DNA from: Dolomedes plantarius
Taxonomy: Eukaryota > Arthropoda > Arachnida > Araneae > Dolomedidae
Assembly (NCBI GenBank): GCA_907164885.2
Contig: OU015499.1
Span: forward strand, 148,860,739-148,924,738
Direction of reading: 5' to 3'
DNA length: 64,000 bases
Numbering within the stretch: the first letter of the stretch is position 1; each line of letters begins with the position of its first letter. The notes beneath the pieces are model-generated. The model saw nothing but the letters and a program-made list of their open reading frames with translations. It was not told where the DNA came from and did not search any database. A program made the translations under genes and the position numbers. This document shows, in pieces, positions 50,079 to 62,024 of this stretch.

Positions 50079-51285
50079 TCATGCTATAGTAGAAAGTCGG
50101 ATACATCCCTGAAAGGTTAGGAGATGCGTTTTTAAAGTACACTGGAAAGAAATATATTCTTTCACACGGTGAGGACGAAAAAATTCTCTTCTGTGTGCGT
50201 ACGAAAATTTTTTTACATCATCGAGTTCAGAAAACCGTTTCTCACATTTAGTGCAGACCAAGTCTTTCCTCCATGGATAAGGAGATAATATTCAAATTCC
50301 CTGCGATGAAAATCTTTTGTCACATACAATGCATGTGAAAGGTTTTATTCCGTGTGGGTGCGGGGACGTTTCAAAATCATCCCGTCCAGAAAATCTCTTC
50401 TTGCATAGGGCATGCGAAAGGTTCCTCTAACGTGTGGATGCAGATGGTTTTTTAAATCACCCCGTGCAGAACACTTTTTCTCACATACAGTGCAAGCGAA
50501 AGGTTTCTCTCCTGTGTGGGTGCGGAGATGCGTATCTAAATGAACCTGTTGAGAAAATATTTTCTCACTTACAGTTTCTCACCTGTGTGGGTGTGGAGAT
50601 GTAATTTTTATTTCTCCCGCCGAAAAAACCTCTCACATACAGTGCAGGCGAAAGGTTCCTCTCCTGTATAGATGCGGATATGTCTTTTTAAATGACCCGG
50701 TTGAGAAAATATATTCTGACATACAGTAGGGGCGAAAGGTGTATCTCTTGTGTGGGTGCCGAGATGTATTTTTGAAGGACACTGGTGACAAATTTTTTTC
50801 TCACATACAGTGCAGGCGAAAGGTTTCTCTCCTGTGTGGATGCGGAGATGTATTTAAGTACCCTGTAGAGAAAATCTTTCTTCACACTTCCGAAAATTTC
50901 GCGCAAAATCAGGCATGCGTATTATACACGTGTGCGTATTGTAATCAAAATTTTACGGTAGGTCTAAACTGATTTGGGATTTCAACTTTAAAGGACAGAT
51001 TCCCCACGTCAGGGCTAAACTATTTCTTTGCTCCAAAAAATCGTTTCTTACGATAGTAGAGTTGGTTACATCTCTGAATGGGCAGTGAGATATCTTTTTC
51101 ATCTGTCCTCCAGCCATAAACCTATCACTTATACCCAGCTAATGAAAGTGTTTTACTTTTAAAATTTCCCTCTGCAGAAAATACTTACTCACGTTATAGT
51201 ACAATCGAAAGCTCTATCATCTGTATGGATACTTTTTTAAATAATCGAGTTTAGACAACATTTTCTCACATATAGTGCACACCAA
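50079..51285 (-). pseudogene. Decayed tandem C2H2 zinc-finger remnants
   Basis: Minus-strand pieces such as VCTKCEKRFSELDDVKKF and repeated finger/linker DNA (plus-strand CTCACATACAGTGCAGGCGA and GGTTTCTCTCCTGTGTGG) occur roughly every 84-170 bases, but the frame breaks repeatedly. CCATGGATAAGGAGAT, the 3' end of the intact gene (51297-51312), recurs at about 50271-50286, so at least one whole tandem copy decayed here. Confidence 0.75.
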
Positions 51286-51289
51286 AAGT

Positions 51290-52246
51290 CTATCTTCCAT
51301 GGATAAGGAGATGCCTTTTCAAATGCACCCGTTGAGAAAATCCTTTCTCACATACAGTGCAGGCGAAAGGTTTCTGTCCTGTGTGGGTGAGGAAATGTTT
51401 ATTTAAAGTACCCTGTTGAGAAAATCTTTTCTTACATATAGTGCAAACGAAAGGTTTCTCTCCTGTGTGAGTGAGGAGATGTCTTTTTAAAGCACACTCT
51501 GTAGAAAACCTTTTCTCACATACAGTGCAGGAGAAAGGTTTCTCTCCTGTATGTGTGCGGAGATGTGTTTGTAAAGCATTCTGTGCAGAAAACCTTTTTT
51601 CACATACAGTACAGACGAAAGGTTTCTCTCCTGTGTGGACACGGAGATGTGTTTTTAAATCACTCTGTTGAGAAAATCTTTTCTCACATACAGTGCAGGA
51701 GAAAGGTTTTTCCCCTGTGTGGGTTTGGAGATGCCTCATCAAATTCCCCCGTTGAGAAAATCTTTTCCCACATACAGTGCAGGCGAAATGTTCCTCTGTT
51801 GTGTGGGTGCGGAGATGATTTTTTAAACTACTCCGTTCAGGAAATCTTTTCTCGCATACAGTGCAGGCAAAAGGTTTCTCTCCTATGTGGGCTCGGAGAT
51901 GTCTTTTTAAACTACTCTGTAAAGCAAATCTTTTCTCACATATAGTGCATTCGAATAGGTTCTTTCCCGTGTTTGTGCAAAGAGTATTATCAGCAATGTG
52001 GTATGAATGATGCGTCTTTAAAGAGGCCAAATCTGAAAATCTTCGGTCACATAAATTACATTCGAAAATTTCTTCTCCGGTGCGAGGGGGAAACTGTGCA
52101 CTGGAGCCTTTTATATTTACACTAATTCTATATGCGTCAAATGAAGTGAATTCATCTTCCACTTTCGTAGGGTTTTGTTCGCAGGAAAGGCTTTCAGTGG
52201 AAAGTTCTTTTAGACTGGAAATACCCGACAATTCCTTTTCTGACAT
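51290..52246 (-). CDS. C2H2 zinc-finger protein, 9 fingers
   Basis: 318 aa from ATG at 52246 (MSEKELSGISSLKELSTESL); the longer reading upstream starts with TTG and is unlikely. The first 65 residues are acidic without a known domain. Nine fingers follow: the first (CNLCDRRFSDLASLKTHHSYH) is set apart by a 20-residue spacer, the next eight have CTVCEKRFS-type starts and HTGEKPF linkers. One linker is changed (HTTEEHF) and one is HTGQKPF. It ends LKRHLLIHGR. The finger consensus (CTVCEKRFSQ) differs from the CDVCQRGFA type of the other two genes here, so it belongs to a separate zinc-finger lineage. Likely nuclear DNA-binding; targets unknown. The frame is fully open and probably functional. 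Confidence 0.88.
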   Translation of the reverse strand: MSEKELSGISSLKELSTESLSCEQNPTKVEDEFTSFDAYRISVNIKGSSAQFPPRTGEEIFECNLCDRRFSDLASLKTHHSYHIADNTLCTNTGKNLFECTICEKRFALQSSLKRHLRAHIGEKPFACTVCEKRFPERSSLKNHLRTHTTEEHFACTVCGKRFSQRGNLMRHLQTHTGEKPFSCTVCEKRFSQQSDLKTHLRVHTGEKPFVCTVCEKRFSAQNALQTHLRTHTGEKPFSCTVCEKRFSTECALKRHLLTHTGEKPFVCTICKKRFSQQGTLNKHFLTHTGQKPFACTVCEKGFSQRVHLKRHLLIHGR

Positions 52247-52407
52247 GCCGACGTTTCTGTACACGATGATGAGAAAACTAACTGCCAGCAATACGTTGAA
52301 CTTCTAAATTTGTGGACAGCTCAAAAATTCTCGTATGGCATCTTACAATCAGTACCGAGCACCTGTAACGGCAGGAGAAAGAAACTGAATGATATATATA
52401 TATATAA

Positions 52408-52438
<31 letters not shown>

Positions 52439-53169
52439 TACCTTTTACACTACAATGTTACAAGTATGGAACATCAATTTAAAAATTCTGAGAAAAATAC
52501 AATTCTATTTGTATTGGTCTATAAAAATTAAGTAGAACGAAAGTATGAATTGATTTTTCGGGACCGAGGTTACGGTCATAAAATAGTGTCTAGAGGGAGG
52601 AAATCGTAATTTCGGCTTTTTTCTAATTTTCGGCGAACCAACTTCAATAATTCTTATAAAATGCAAAATTTAACAAATGTTTTTATAAATGACAGTAATT
52701 AAAAATGATCATTTTGTTGGTAGAACAAAATGATAACATACGAATTTATGACAAAAAGGATTAAATTTTGTTGTTAATATTATGCAAGAAATTTGCATGT
52801 TCCAGAAATTGAACATTGGCGTGTAAAGGTTAGTTTTTTTCACATGATAAAGATCTTGATTACAGTGCATAGAAATATTGATAGTAAATTTTCGAATACC
52901 AGAGGTTTTATTAAGTGTCGACGAAAGATTTGTATGACTTTGATCAACTTTCGGTTCCCCTGCGCCCCCCCCCCCGTTTCACACAATCTACGACGGATCT
53001 GAAGTGAATTACTCATAGCTGCCCCTGAAAACCGTGTTTCTTGATTGACATCATTCATGACTCCACTGGAGAGGCATATATATTGGAAAATAACGTTATA
53101 AGGAATTCTAATTCTTTTCCATCACTCTACGAATTTCTTCCGTTAGTAATGACACATCACATTGAACAG
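52247..53169. other. Non-coding interval, includes (TA)n/(AAATAT)n
   Basis: A (TA)- and (AAATAT)-rich tract at 52393-52440 and a C-run at 52966-52975. The upstream part could include the promoter of the minus-strand zinc-finger gene. No motif I would defend. Confidence 0.4.
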
Positions 53170-54050
53170 ATGTCTTATTCAAAACCATTTAGGACTGTAG
53201 AAGAAGTACTTGATTATTTTAACACATTATCTAATGATTCTGAAAAAGAATGTATTGATATTTGTCAACTGTCTCTAGAAGAAAGTGGATGTTTAACAGA
53301 TGAGGAAGATATAAATAAAGATACCTTGGGGCCTGTTCTGCCAGTAGATGCTTGTGGTCAAGTCGAAATATCTACAAAAATAGATGGCAATGAGATATCT
53401 AATGAAGACGGATTTGATCCTGAAGAACCTTCAACTTCAAATGGAAATGAGAATTTGAAGCGAAAACTAAAGTCAAAAGAGAAAACCATGCAACATCGAT
53501 TGGAAAAGTTGTGTGAGAGCTTCTATCCCGTGTTGAAAATCCAAAAAAGCATGAAATTTTCACTGACAATTCTTTCTCATCATATAAGATGTTTACTGAG
53601 TTGTCTGAAATGGGTTTCAAAGCTACGGACACGACATGGGAATTTCGGATAGGAAAATGCCCTCTCAGATCACCAAATAAAGCCTTAAATTGGCAAAAAG
53701 GAAATTTTTTGTTCTAAAGTAACGGTCAATATTACATTAGCCGTTGGCAAGACAGTACTGTTGCAACTATGGCACCCAATTATTCGACACCTGAGCCTAT
53801 CTGTAAAACCAAACGATTTTGTCAAACGAGCACCAAAAAAAAAGAGAACTGATGTTTCTCAGCCACATCTGAACAAAATGTACAGTCAGGGAATGGGAGG
53901 TGTGGATTTGCGAGACAGACTTCTTGGATCATATTGACATTATGTTTAGAAGCAAAAAATGGTATTCGAATCTATTTAACAATGCCCTAAACATGGTCAC
54001 AACGTTTTGCAGGAACTCGCCAAAACTACTGCTATCGGTCCGATCAATAA
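53170..54050 (+). pseudogene. piggyBac-like transposase relic
   Basis: ATG 53170 starts MSYSKPFRTVEEVLDYFNTL, the usual start of PGBD-like proteins, followed by an acidic N-terminal region (DEEDINKDTLGPVLPVDACG). Near 53560-53600 most of the catalytic core is deleted. Downstream frames give MGFKATDTTWEFRIGKCPLR, RWQDSTVATMAPNYSTPEPI, TDVSQPHLNKMYSQGMGGVD with LRDRLLGSY, and RSKKWYSNLFNNALNMV, the conserved C-terminal piggyBac blocks (GMGGVD.LD..L..Y). Several stops and frameshifts. TIRs and TTAA duplications were not identified. Confidence 0.8.
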
Positions 54051-54655
54051 TAGTTAAGCAATATTAATATTTTTACCCCTTATTTTTATTTTAGTTGTCT
54101 GCAAGTCATAATAATTTTATCGTTAATTATTAAGGTTATTGCTCTGAGAAAGTCCAGAGATTAACATTTGATGAAAAACCTTAGTTACCAACATATTAAA
54201 AAGTTTATAAATCTAGTAAAATATGCAAAATTATTACAGGAAATAACAAAGAATACGTGGCTTAGGGGTTTATTTGGGCATATTTGTTTCGATCGTAGTT
54301 TGGTGGCTACAGATATTTTAACGTAAAATTACGTTCCTCAATAACGGTTCTTCGGAGAGAAAAAATTGTCCTGCGTGTGGGATTTATAATTTTGGCAGTA
54401 TGCCAAACCCAGTAGCAGTAAACAGTTAAGCAGAAGTGTATCAAAATGCGCAAAAAAAGATGTAAGCAAACGATAAGTAATTCTACGTTAAGAACCTGCG
54501 GTAGTTTTGTGAGAGGAGACTACTTGAAATATTTTTTCGCCACACTGTTTCCACATTTTAATCTCTGTGTTGTGTATATAATACATTACAATTTATAACA
54601 GTATAAACTCTTCAAATTTCTTTCCGCTCACTTACTGTACAATAGTGCTTTTATG
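54051..54655. other. AT-rich interval, no gene
   Basis: No feature recognised beyond possible 3' sequence of the piggyBac element. Confidence 0.4.
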
Positions 54656-55096
54656 CATAGGCGTAGCGTGCTTCGAACTTTTTTTGAGGGGGGGGGGCAC
54701 GAATTGAATTCAGTTAGGGCCCTCCTCAGCGCATTGACTGCCAGACGGTTCTTAAAATATGAAAAATTACACGATTTTTTTAAAATTGAATAACAATAGA
54801 ATTGATGTTTGAGTAGTATTAAAAAGTTATACAATGAGAAAAATTAATATAATGTAAATAAAATGAGAAAGAAAATATAGTATCGACTTTTTGTTATGGA
54901 TCGTACCATAGTTAAAAACTATGTTAAGGCTAAAGACATAATCGGAATCTTCAGATTCAGAGTTTGAAAAAGCGGAAAAAACGAACTTTCTTAAACGTTT
55001 TCTACAATTTTCCGATTTTATCTGAACTTCTATTAACGTTTTAATTTATTTCAAGTTAAGTTGGGGGTCGCGTGCCCTCCTGACGCTACGCCTATG
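54656..55096. mobile_element. hAT-type MITE, 441 bp, perfect 8-bp TSD
   Basis: Ends CATAGGCGTAGCGTGC and inverted CATAGGCGTAGCGTCA. CTTTTATG is duplicated at 54648-54655 and 55097-55104. A G-run near the left end. No coding capacity. Confidence 0.88.
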
Positions 55097-55396
55097 CTTT
55101 TATGCGATTCTTCACATAATGTGAATCAAACATTTCAAAACAGTTATCTGTGGACCTCTCGTAGTCTATACGATATACGTCAGGAATACACGGCTCAAAA
55201 GGTCTTTTCCAGACCAACACCTATTAAATATTATCTTACGAGATTATAAACACGTAATAAAAATTCTAAACAAAATAAATCCGTACGGTTTCGATGTGAT
55301 GCTCATTAAAAATTACTTTTGAGAACAATTTTAAACTTTCACAAAAATATTAATTCAGAACTGCTGAAAGAAATTTTACCCCTGTTAGTTCTCACG

Positions 55397-55454
<58 letters not shown>

Positions 55455-55908
55455 TTATTTATTTATTTCTTATTTTGTAGACTCTCCGGGTTAGAAATAA
55501 AATATGCCGAATAAATGTGGGGTGTGACTTGAATCTCAACCATTCACATACTGTTTGGACACAGCTCGGCATTATAGTAAAAAATAATTCACAGCCGTAG
55601 CAAGAAAAAAAATTTACATGTATAGGCTCCAGTAGGAAAATAATTCCATCACATATCTTTCTAATTAAAATTTTGGCTGAAGTACGTTACTCGTACCGAT
55701 ACGTGGAGTGTGGCAATAAAAATTTCATCGCGGTAACCTCAGAATTTAAGGTAACCGAACTCGCTAGTTTCATGACGCGCGGAAGAGCGATTCTTTATGA
55801 ACGGTATTTTTTCGTCCTGAAATGTCATCTTTGCCGCTTCGAAATAAATGATTAATGAATTGATAAAATTGCTTTACCCAGGCTATTTTTAAATTTTATA
55901 CTCCAGGA
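55097..55908. other. Non-coding interval with (TA)n
   Basis: (TA)n at 55399-55451. No gene recognised. Confidence 0.45.
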
Positions 55909-57112
55909 AGACTTGGGGCATAAAACCACTCGTCGTTAAGGAGATCTACCAGTTGATAGTTTAAAAGATCCTGCTTTATGGAGTGCCGTCGTGGTACAAC
56001 AGCACTAGGAGGTTGAATGATAAGTTATTGCAGATCCAGAGACCGTTTCTGTTGCTCTTGACAAAGTGCTACGAAACAGTAGCTACGGACACTCTCGCCG
56101 TACTGGCGGGGTGCTTGCCTTTGGACATAAGAGCCAATATGGAAAGGACACTGCACCTGATCCATAAGGAGAATGGGGCATATGACCTTAATGGTCTCGT
56201 GCTCGATGGGGACAGCTGCGAAGTGAGAAACTTCGATATCCGCTCGATCAAGGATATCAGCAGCATTGACTGGTCGGCCAATCTCGAGCCAAGGTGTAGT
56301 ACCCAGTACTACACAGACGGCTCGAAGATGGAAGGCAAAGTCAGGTCAGGTGTTATCAAGTATGATAATAACTTAAGGCTCTATGATCTAATGGAGAGGA
56401 ACTCAGATCACAGTTCCTCTTATCAGGCTGAGTTAAGGGCGATAGAGATGGTGATCGAGGACGCAATAAAGACTCGAACCAAAGAGTTCGATGTCTATAC
56501 GGACTCCATGAGTGCACTACAAGCGCTCAAAGCTAAGAACTTTAAATGTCGGCTGGTGGAGAATCTGAAAAAGAGTATCAATAACAACGGCTTAAATATT
56601 ACTTGGCATTGGGTGAAAGCCCATGCCGGTAATAGTAAAAATGAAGAGGTGGATGAGGTCGCCAAAAGAGCGACTCAGCTTCCCACCATTACCAATGACT
56701 ATAAGCGGACCAAGAACCAGCTTAAAGGCATACTCATGAAAGATGCCTTAAATTTGTGGCAAGAAAGGTGGAATGAGTCCAACAAAGGCAGGCGGACGCA
56801 GGAAATCTTCCAGAATGTCAGCCTGGATAGGGTCCAATGTGACTTCCTGAGGAACCAGGCGATCACTGGGCAAGGCAGCTTTGGCCAGTACCAGGCCAAA
56901 TTCTTCGGGAAGTCGGACAACTGCAGTTGTGGCGAGATTCAGACAGTCGAGCACTGTCTATTCGACTGCGGAAACTTTGATGACCTGCGGGCCGACCTGC
57001 CGGGGAATGCAAGACAGTGGAGCAAGCATAAACTTTTAACGATTACTACTGTTGCAAAGTAGTAAGCAAAATCGTTAAAAGGCTCATGGACGAACACGTC
57101 CAGCTGCCATAG
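55909..57112 (+). pseudogene. Truncated LINE: end of reverse transcriptase + RNase H
   Basis: Same clade as the LINE at 33523-35628. It begins in RKTWGIKPLVVKEIYQLIV, then TAA at 55962-55964 (Glu in the relative), then an open frame with LLQIQRPFLLLLTKCYETVA, RNase H motifs YYTDGSKM, AELRAIEMVI, VYTDSMSALQAL and HWVKAHAGNSKNEEVDEVA, and the CSCGEIQTVEHCLFDC motif. A frameshift near 57030 shifts the last codons; in the other frame FNDYYCCKVVSKIVKRLMDE runs to a TAG at 57110-57112. The RNase H D-E-D residues are kept; in the last position VDEVA retains the Asp. 5'-truncated, hence dead on arrival. Confidence 0.85.
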
Positions 57113-57157
57113 ACTAACTATTTCGATGTATTTTGCTGTTTGTAACCTTTTAATAAA
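57113..57157 (+). terminator. LINE 3' UTR with polyadenylation signal
   Basis: AATAAA at 57152-57157, 40 bases after the ORF end. Confidence 0.5.
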
Positions 57158-58459
57158 GTATGTGTCTTAGAGAAAAAGTCGTTCTGCAGGCGGTTGGCCG
57201 ATGTGGAGTGACTCTGTAAAGTTGCTTATGTAGCTAAGTGTCGGAGCTAGGGATGTGCTCCTCAGCGACGACTGGTCTTCTTAAAACTCAGTTGGATGCC
57301 TTCAAGGTGGGACGACGTTAAGCTTAAGCTTACCGCTCAATTTGTTCCTTTCAAAGATCCTTTCCCATTGTCACTTTTTTAAAAAATAAAAAAGTTCTCA
57401 AGTGGGAGTGCTGGTTGATTTCTGCTAATTTGAACTGCAGTATAATGAAAGAAATTTTTGGAAAAAAAACTGGTATTTTTTAAATTTTCCTATATTTAAA
57501 AAATATTGGTATATTATAATTTGGTCATATTTTCATTTTATATTATCAATATTGTTAAATATTTTCTTTTTTTTTTTGGGGGGGGGTGGAGAGGGGGGGG
57601 GTGTTTAAATTTATGTAACGTTTTTAAGAAAAATCCAATTTTTCTAAAAATTTATGTGCCTGGATTTTTGGATTTCTACAAAGATTTGCAAACAATTTTA
57701 TATATCCTGATTTCGGCACGTCTTTCTCACTTGTTATTAATTTTTAAAACTTTGTCAATTTTTGCAGGATGGGTATTCAATGGTTACGAAAGCTTCCAAA
57801 CTAAAGTTTATTCTTACAAATGCTCATTTACGCATTTCCATGGATAAAAGTCTTTATTTTCTATTGTATTCACAGTGAATGTTCCGCCAAAGAGTTCAGA
57901 GCTACAGAAAATCAGATGAAGATTAAGCTATATGTATTGTGGCACTTCTTAGTTAGGAAAAATCACACCATCCTCCTCATAAACAATGATATAAAAATAG
58001 CAATAAATCATTTTTCATGATCGAGTACGAAATATTTTATTCTTCAGTCATAAATGTATGCACTGCAAGAAACTGTAAAAATTTAATACCATATTTAATA
58101 AAGCAGTTATTAAAGAAACATATATACATAGTACAAAAAAACAGTAATACTCACACAAATTAAATTTTTTTAGGGATAAGTAAATAATAAAACAATCTAA
58201 ACACATAAAATTTCCTATATGATGAAATTTCAACTGCATAATTCATATACAAACATGGTTATGGTCTTTTTAAAAAAAATGTTTCTCTACTTTGTACACT
58301 TAAGTTCAGGTTAGGATACTGACAAAACATTTAATGTTTTATACTGACAAAACATTTAATGTTTTTATTATCACCAAATGAAACAAAATCAAAACGATAT
58401 TGCCTAACAAATGAATTTTTTAAAAATAAATTGTACAGCAAAATTCTTTTATATAAATG
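57158..58459. other. AT-rich interval with G-runs, no gene
   Basis: GC-balanced up to 57360, then AT-rich. G-runs at about 57580-57601. A short tandem duplication TACTGACAAAACATTTAATG at 58317 and 58341. No coding recognised. Confidence 0.45.
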
Positions 58460-58893
58460 TCATTGGAGTATAAAATATTTACAGATTGATACAGGGCAGT
58501 TGTGAACATTTGTGGTTGGATTAGAGTACAAGAGGTTGATAATTATCTGCCTCACTGGAAGAGAAATTGAGAAGTTCAGCACAAGCCTACTTTTAATAAG
58601 AGGTGCCAGAAGAGGAGGTGGTGCTTTGTCATCTATAACTTTACCGGCACACTCATCGATATACTCGTTCACACATTTTATCATATAGTCTACAGGGATT
58701 TTATTCAAATTTCATTACCTTTATCTACAAAACTTCATGTTTTCTTTAGAAGACTTTGATAAAATTCAGAGCCACTTTCAGGTTTCTCAACAAAATAATC
58801 CCTTAAAAGTATATCAGGAGATTTAAGAGGGGTAAAATAAGATGCAAGAAAATGCCACATGACACCATGAGTATACCAACATAAATTTGCATT
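58460..58893 (-). pseudogene. Unidentified protein-like segments
   Basis: Two minus-strand stretches read like real protein. 58738-58893 gives NANLCWYTHGVMWHFLASYF, then SPDILLRDYFVEKPESGSEF before a TGA. 58460-58708 gives NKIPVDYMIKCVNEYIDECA, then PPPLLAPLIKSRLVLNFSIS. Codon use and composition fit a cellular protein better than a transposon. They may be exons of one gene (a splice-acceptor-like CCCTGTAG lies near 58693) or a broken retrocopy. I do not recognise the family. Confidence 0.4.
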
Positions 58894-58894
58894 A

Positions 58895-59190
58895 AGTTAT
58901 GAACACAGCTGCATATGAAGGCCATATTTGAATAGTGGTCCAACTCCACTTTTTTAAAAAATAGAGTTAGCCTCAATCTAACCTCATCTAACATGGCATT
59001 TCTATGTTATTTTTAAACTGGTACACCTCCAGCTTATTTATGGTGCCAACAAAGGGCATTTCAAATCAGACTTCAGTAGTCATTTCGAAGCACTCATTAG
59101 ACTTTAAGACTCTGTATCTCAAAATGAACAAGAATGGAGTTGGACCTCTGTTCAAATAAGGACTTCATGTATACCTATGAATACAAATAA
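58895..59190. repeat. Inverted repeat pair, possible MITE
   Basis: 58900-58950 and 59130-59185 are inverted, imperfect copies (GGAGTTGGACC..TTCAAATA.GG.CTTCATA). The arms are about 50 bp with about 180 bp between. No target duplication identified. Confidence 0.45.
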
Positions 59191-59580
59191 CACATTCTGA
59201 CCATTAATTACAATTCTCAGGACATGTTAGATTTTCAAGGAGGAACTAGACATAATTCAGAATTATCTGATTTCCCTAGAAATGATTACTCCCCCCCCCC
59301 CCCCAGGATATTAACATCTTGGAAGACTCCTATTAGTGGCAACTCTACATAGACGTGAAATAGGCAGCACCTATGGCTTTGCATGACTGAAATGAACTAA
59401 AGTACATATTTACATGCATGTTTTTGTGATGAGTTTAAATGACATCAAGGAGTGAAAGAAAAAGCTTTTAAATGCAAATGAATTCAATTTTATTATATGA
59501 ATTCATTATTTTAGTAGTTGCATGGTATGATATAGTGGCAAAAATTAACTTTCTTAAGTAAGCTCTGGCAAAGAGAAGAC

Positions 59581-60045
59581 ATGGAGCTGTTTTCAGCTAT
59601 AAAACACTTTGAATAGTTTATCACTTGGAAAGCAGAGTACAGAAACAGTGGGATGGTGTCAGCAATGATCACAGCAAATGAAATTACTGAAGAACTTAAT
59701 GTTTTAAAAGAATTTATGGAAATTCAGAGGAGTAAGAATAAAACATCTTTTAAGTATGAAATACCAGATGACAGGAATGAAAATTTAGAAGACATGTTTA
59801 AAACAGAGCATTTTTAGATGATTTTTGACATAATTTCACAGGGTTCTACTTGCAGTTTTTCAGAACTGAAAAAATATGAACAAAATGTTGGGCTAATTCA
59901 TGACACAATTCGGTTAAAGGAGAAAGCTGATGAAGAAATCCTCCATAATTGCCAGCAACTTCAGGAAGTTCTCACTGTGCAAAGTGAGGGAAAATTGAAC
60001 TCTTATATTAGCAGAAGAACTTTGCCAAGAACAAAAGATGTTTAG
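59581..60045 (+). pseudogene. Unidentified coiled-coil-like ORF with two in-frame stops
   Basis: A single frame from ATG 59581 (MELFSAIKHFE) is interrupted by TAG at 59614-59616 and 59815-59817 and ends at 60043-60045. Between the stops it reads TANEITEELNVLKEFMEIQR, and after the second GSTCSFSELKKYEQNVGLIH with RLKEKADEEILHNCQQLQEV. Heptad-like charged helices suggest a coiled-coil protein. Both stops are TAG, consistent with point mutation of CAG or similar. Family not recognised; probably a retrocopy or decayed gene. Confidence 0.45.
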
Positions 60046-60465
60046 AAGAACTATACCTAAACATTTAAAAGTTAGTGACATTCTAAATTACATGATTCAG
60101 AATAGTATTAACCATGTTTATACAAACATCTAAGTGGTTGTGATAATTATTGTGACTATTCCTGTATCTAAAGCAAGTGCTTAAAGATAATTCTCAAAGT
60201 TAATCAAGACCTATTTGAGATCTACCATGTATCAAGAAAAGTTGTCTTCACTTGCAATAGTTTCAATTAAACAAAACATTACTTCAAAATTGGTCTTTTC
60301 CAAATTATTGATGATTTTAGGGTTGCTAAAAGTAGATAGGTTGTTTTGTAAATTCCACATAAATTCTTTAGTTTTCTATACCATGAAGTTATAAATGTAT
60401 TGTAACTTTTATTTCCTGAAAATAAATTTATACTAGAATAATTATTCTATTATGTAATCATTATC
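60046..60465. other. AT-rich interval, no gene
   Basis: No feature recognised. Confidence 0.4.
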
Positions 60466-60745
60466 TAACTAACTCATGGCACAACAGTCCAAATGTGGAC
60501 CAAGGCCTGCAGTGCCCATTTCTTCTTTCATAACCGTGGGCTTTGGGTGCCATACACCATGTCTTGGTCAGGTAGTCACCCTGAAGTGGGACCCCTAGAG
60601 TTTATTCCCAAGCATGCTTGGTCCCCATTATCAACCCACTAGGGATGAAAGGCTGAGTCGACCTTGCCCAGTCGCAGGATTCAACATTGGACCTGTGGTG
60701 TAGCAGCTCGAAGCTTTTAACCACTTCACCACTATGACAACTCAT
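60466..60745 (-). mobile_element. tRNA-derived SINE
   Basis: On the minus strand: CATAGTGGTGAAGTGGTTAA (A-box-like), a B-box-like CAATGTTGAATCC, then GGTCGACTCAGCCTTTCATC and CTAGTGGGTTGAT, the conserved central type found in mollusc and arthropod SINEs (GCCTTTCATCC...GGGTCGATAA). The 3' part has GGTCC..GGAC stem sequence, GTGCCATGAGTTAG and a short TTAG-like tail. A second copy is at 47405. Confidence 0.65.
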
Positions 60746-62024
60746 TTATCATGTTCACTTTTAATTGTACTAATAACATTTTAACATTCAGTCAAAAATT
60801 TTCTTTCTGGATGAGTAGTAGATTCCTGGATTTTCAGTTAATAATATAGAATTTTTATGTTCCAAATATTAATATTAATATTATTTTTTAAATATTTGTC
60901 TTGGAAATATTACTACAAATCTCTTGTTATTTTAAAAACATACTGATATGAACATTACCTTTAACTGAAAACCTGTCTTATTTTACACAAGATCATTTAA
61001 AGAGCCTCTCAAAAATGTTTGTATAGGGCCTCGCAAACCGCAGAGCCACTACTGCCTCCTGTCATCAATATTTATCCTCACAGATCTAAAGTAAGAAATA
61101 ATTCTCACATATTAGTAAGAAGCGAGACATTTACAATATTTGTAAAAATCTAAAATTAGAAACTGAGAAAAAAACTAAAATAATTGGGTGCTTTCCCTAC
61201 CCACTGGTATGCATATAAAGCAGCTTGCATGCCTGCAATAATTTTTCACCATTCATATAACTATAGAATTAGGAAATTGAAGCTTTTCTAGATAAAAGTC
61301 AATTAAAACATACCTGAGGTCAATAATATCGCATGAGAGATTCAACAGCCTTGCAATACTGTCTATAGAGCATATAGAAACTAGGGAATAAAAATTAAGT
61401 CAATTTATATATGTTCTTGCAAATAGAAAATCTAGCAAAATTTGATTGTAAATAATTTTAATATAGGAATGAAATATATGTAGTCTAGTTATTTCTTAGT
61501 TTTCTTTTCTGATAAATGTACAGGAAATATGACCAGCTTTCTAATATTTTTTTAATACTTCACATGAAATGTTTTTTCCTTTATTGTATATTAGAATTTT
61601 GGAGGACCCCGTCGAAATTTCAGCATTTAAGCCCCGCAGTGACTAAGCCCTGATCAAAAGCATGAATGACAAGAATCGGATGTCAAATTTTCCAGTGCAA
61701 AGAAATTTACTGTTAAACTTTGTTACCTCCATATACATTAGGTTAATGTAGAAATTTGCAAATACTTATATATTAAAATGTAGAAGTCGCATATAATCAT
61801 CCCAAAATTTTTTTAAAAATAATTTATATAAATGTTTATACAAAGTTATATGTAACTAACTGTCAACAAAACAGATAACTCTTAAACAGGCATTTACAGT
61901 ATTGGTAAAGTTCTAAAAGAATTAACTTATCTGTAAATGAAAGTAAGATAAAGTATTTGCCTTGTCTAAAAATTATCAATTTCAGTATGACTTACAACTT
62001 AGTCACTCTGAAATTGATAATTTT
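60746..62024. other. AT-rich interval, no gene
   Basis: A transposon-end-like CCGCAGTGACTAAGCCCTG at about 61635-61653 has no partner I can confirm. Nothing else. Confidence 0.4.

Noticed and set aside
57506..57847. 113-aa hydrophobic plus-strand ORF as a membrane protein
   Set aside because: It spans T- and G-runs (GGGWRGGG) in AT-rich DNA, starts without context, and has no recognisable domain.
61020..61655. Possible hAT MITE between GGGCCTCGCAAACCGCAG and CCGCAGTGACTAAGCCCTG
   Set aside because: The two ends do not align convincingly as inverted repeats and no 8-bp duplication was found.
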